Assembly: GCA_002492075.1 (NCBI GenBank) | Contig: DKXD01000170.1 | Span: 1 to 7,096, forward strand | Source: Ruminococcaceae bacterium UBA7135 | GTDB lineage: Bacteria; Bacillota; Clostridia; Oscillospirales; Ruminococcaceae | Reading direction: 5' to 3' | Length of the DNA: 7,096 nt | Shown here: in pieces, positions 5,554 through 7,096 of the stretch | Layout of the letters: each line of letters starts with the position of its first letter | Numbering within the stretch: the first letter of the stretch is position 1 | The notes under the pieces: model-generated | Databases searched by the model: none | What the model was told of the DNA's origin: nothing | Seen by the model: only the letters and a program-made list of their open reading frames with translations | Program-made: the position numbers and the translations under genes

Positions 5554-5640
5554 GAGTTTTGTTGGTTTTCGTCCTATTTTTTTCTAAATTGAGGGTATAT
5601 CAAAAAATGTATTGCAGCTTTAGGTTTAAGCACGGCAAGA

Positions 5641-5669
5641 TAAAAGCTTCCCCCATTCAGGGGGAAGCT
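5641..5669 (-). terminator. Intrinsic terminator of the symporter gene
   Basis: On the - strand AGCTTCCCCC pairs perfectly with GGGGGAAGCT (5660-5669 with 5645-5654) around a 5-base loop, and is followed by TTTTATCTT. The stem starts 4 bases after the symporter stop codon. It separates the symporter from the chemoreceptor promoter downstream. Confidence 0.93.
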
Positions 5670-5673
5670 GTGT

Positions 5674-7096
5674 TTATGAATTTACCTGCTGAAGCCCTTC
5701 CTGCTCCTCTTTAACCTCAAGCTCCACGTCCTTGGCGTGTTCCGCTTGAATATCGGGATCGAAAGAGAGCATAGGCTCTACGTTCTTGTGTTTTATGCGT
5801 CTGTCGACATAGTTTTTCGTGATCTTTATAACAACAGGCAGCATTGCCAGAACGCCGATAAGGTTCGGCACCATCATAAGTCCGTTGAACGTGTCGGAAA
5901 TATCCCACGCAAGCGAACTTGTAAGAACCGCGCCCGAAACGATCATCAGCACAAAGAACACCTTATAGCCCTTTGCCGCTTTCGTTCCGAACAGGTACTC
6001 GAACGACTTTGAGCCGTAATGCGACCACCCGACCACCGTTGTGAACGCAAACAGCGTCAGCGCGACGCTTACGAATATCGAGCCGAACGGGCCGAAGATC
6101 TTGCCAAAGGAATCGGAAACCAAAGTAGCGGTAGCCGCGCCCTCTGTGAACGTGTGTACCTCCGCCTGCCCGTTTTCAAGCTCGATAACATAGCCGTTAT
6201 CAAGGCTGCCGACTTCCTCAACGGTCTGAACAATCTCCACCTTTTCGGTGAGAAGGCTCTTGTCTACTCCGCCCGTTTGCAGATCTATCTTGCCGCTGGA
6301 AAGAACTACGACAGCCGTCAGCGTGCAAACCACGAACGTATCCGCAAACACCTCGAAAATGCCCCACATACCCTGTTTTACGGGCTCACGGACGTTAGAT
6401 GCGCTGTGTACCATAACCGACGAGCCGAGTCCCGCTTCATTGGAGAACACGCCGCGCTTGCACCCCTGCCTTATGATCTGCTTTATGCCTATGCCGACCA
6501 CTGCGCCTCCTACTGCTTTTACGCTGAACGCGAACTTGAAGATGCTGCCGAAGATAGCGCCGAGATTGGATATATTCGCGAAGAATATTACCAGACAGCC
6601 CAAAACATACGCTATCGCCATAAACGGCACAACGCGTTCCGCAAAGGACGCTATGCGCTGAAGTCCGCCGAGTATTATCAAGCCGCCGAGTATCATCAGC
6701 GCAGCGCCGATAATGATATGCGTCCACTTAACATCGCCGAAGGCTGTTCCCATATCGGCGCCCGCGGGAAGAACGTTATCGATGTTGATGACGATCTTGT
6801 TGATCTGCCCCATATTGCCTATGCCGAAGCTTGCGAGTATCGCGAACACGGAAAACATACACGCCAGTATCCTGCCGATCAGCTTGCAGTGCTTATATCC
6901 GCCCAAGCCGTCCTGTAAGTAGTACATCGCGCCGCCGCTCCACTCACCCTCGGAGTTTTTACGGCGGTAATAGATACCGAGAATGTTCTCAGAGAAATTG
7001 GTCATCATACCGAAGAACGCCGCTATCCACATCCAGAACACCGCGCCCGGTCCGCCCACCATAATGGCTCCCGCCACGCCCACGATGTTGCCGGTG
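5674..7096 (-). CDS. agcS: Sodium:alanine/glycine symporter, AgcS family (5' end outside the window)
   Basis: This membrane protein imports alanine or glycine with sodium (or protons). 473 residues are visible; the reading frame stays open to the window edge (TGNIVGVAGA at the start), so the GTG at 7083 is internal and the N-terminal part, probably one or two membrane segments, is missing. Counting from the first visible residue, GGPGAVFWMWIAAFFG (14-29) matches the family signature, and the strongly conserved GVFSNEAGLGSS is at 215-226. Many hydrophobic helices follow, up to about residue 424. Between the helix ending VVVLSSG (about 268) and SFGKIFGPFG (330-339) lies a polar segment of about 60 residues, longer than I expect for the family. 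The C-terminal 40 residues are hydrophilic and acidic. A terminator follows directly, so it is the last gene of its own transcript. The exact amino acid carried is not decided by the sequence. Confidence 0.93.
   Translation of the reverse strand, partial: TGNIVGVAGAIMVGGPGAVFWMWIAAFFGMMTNFSENILGIYYRRKNSEGEWSGGAMYYLQDGLGGYKHCKLIGRILACMFSVFAILASFGIGNMGQINKIVINIDNVLPAGADMGTAFGDVKWTHIIIGAALMILGGLIILGGLQRIASFAERVVPFMAIAYVLGCLVIFFANISNLGAIFGSIFKFAFSVKAVGGAVVGIGIKQIIRQGCKRGVFSNEAGLGSSVMVHSASNVREPVKQGMWGIFEVFADTFVVCTLTAVVVLSSGKIDLQTGGVDKSLLTEKVEIVQTVEEVGSLDNGYVIELENGQAEVHTFTEGAATATLVSDSFGKIFGPFGSIFVSVALTLFAFTTVVGWSHYGSKSFEYLFGTKAAKGYKVFFVLMIVSGAVLTSSLAWDISDTFNGLMMVPNLIGVLAMLPVVIKITKNYVDRRIKHKNVEPMLSFDPDIQAEHAKDVELEVKEEQEGLQQVNS

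Noticed and set aside
6019..6918. 299-residue open frame on the + strand
   Set aside because: It lies wholly opposite the symporter gene, has no ribosome binding site, and its Arg/Tyr/Ala-rich composition is that of an antisense shadow.
7081..7083. GTG at 7083 as the true start of the symporter
   Set aside because: The conserved TGNI just upstream stays in frame to the window edge, so the gene is truncated by the window rather than starting here.

Overview
The window looks like a chromosomal stretch from a low-to-moderate GC anaerobic Bacillota, most likely a Ruminococcus-like member of the Clostridia. This rests on strong AGGAGG-type ribosome binding sites, an iron-sulfur flavoprotein next to a small ferredoxin, a sodium/alanine symporter, and a chemoreceptor with an alanine/proline/lysine-rich tail. 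The genus-level placement is inference. No tRNA, rRNA, CRISPR array, insertion sequence, phage gene or toxin-antitoxin pair is visible.

Layout. Positions 1-933 (+ strand): a promoter, an iron-sulfur flavoprotein-like NAD(P)H/FMN oxidoreductase, then a monocluster ferredoxin, plausibly one redox operon. Positions 934-1182: a strong bidirectional terminator hairpin that runs into a degenerate tandem array of about 42-bp units lying between convergent genes. Positions 1183-5553 (- strand): a sigma-A-type promoter, a Cache/HAMP methyl-accepting chemotaxis protein, galM (28 bases after the chemoreceptor stop codon), a 155-base spacer with three consecutive hairpins, and an alpha/beta hydrolase of the monoacylglycerol lipase/lysophospholipase type. 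Positions 5641-7096 (- strand): the C-terminal 473 residues of an AgcS-type sodium:alanine/glycine symporter, cut by the window edge and closed by a strong intrinsic terminator.

How they may work together: the flavoprotein and ferredoxin make a natural electron-transfer pair. The chemoreceptor and galM are close enough to be co-transcribed, which suggests, without proving, a link between chemotaxis and sugar use. The hydrolase may be read through from galM or controlled separately through the structured spacer. All coding genes belong to known families. The least explained parts are the two structured intergenic regions, which share a 10-base core in inverted orientation, and the repeated LPDD motifs in the chemoreceptor tail. 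I did not find a convincing undescribed multi-gene system.
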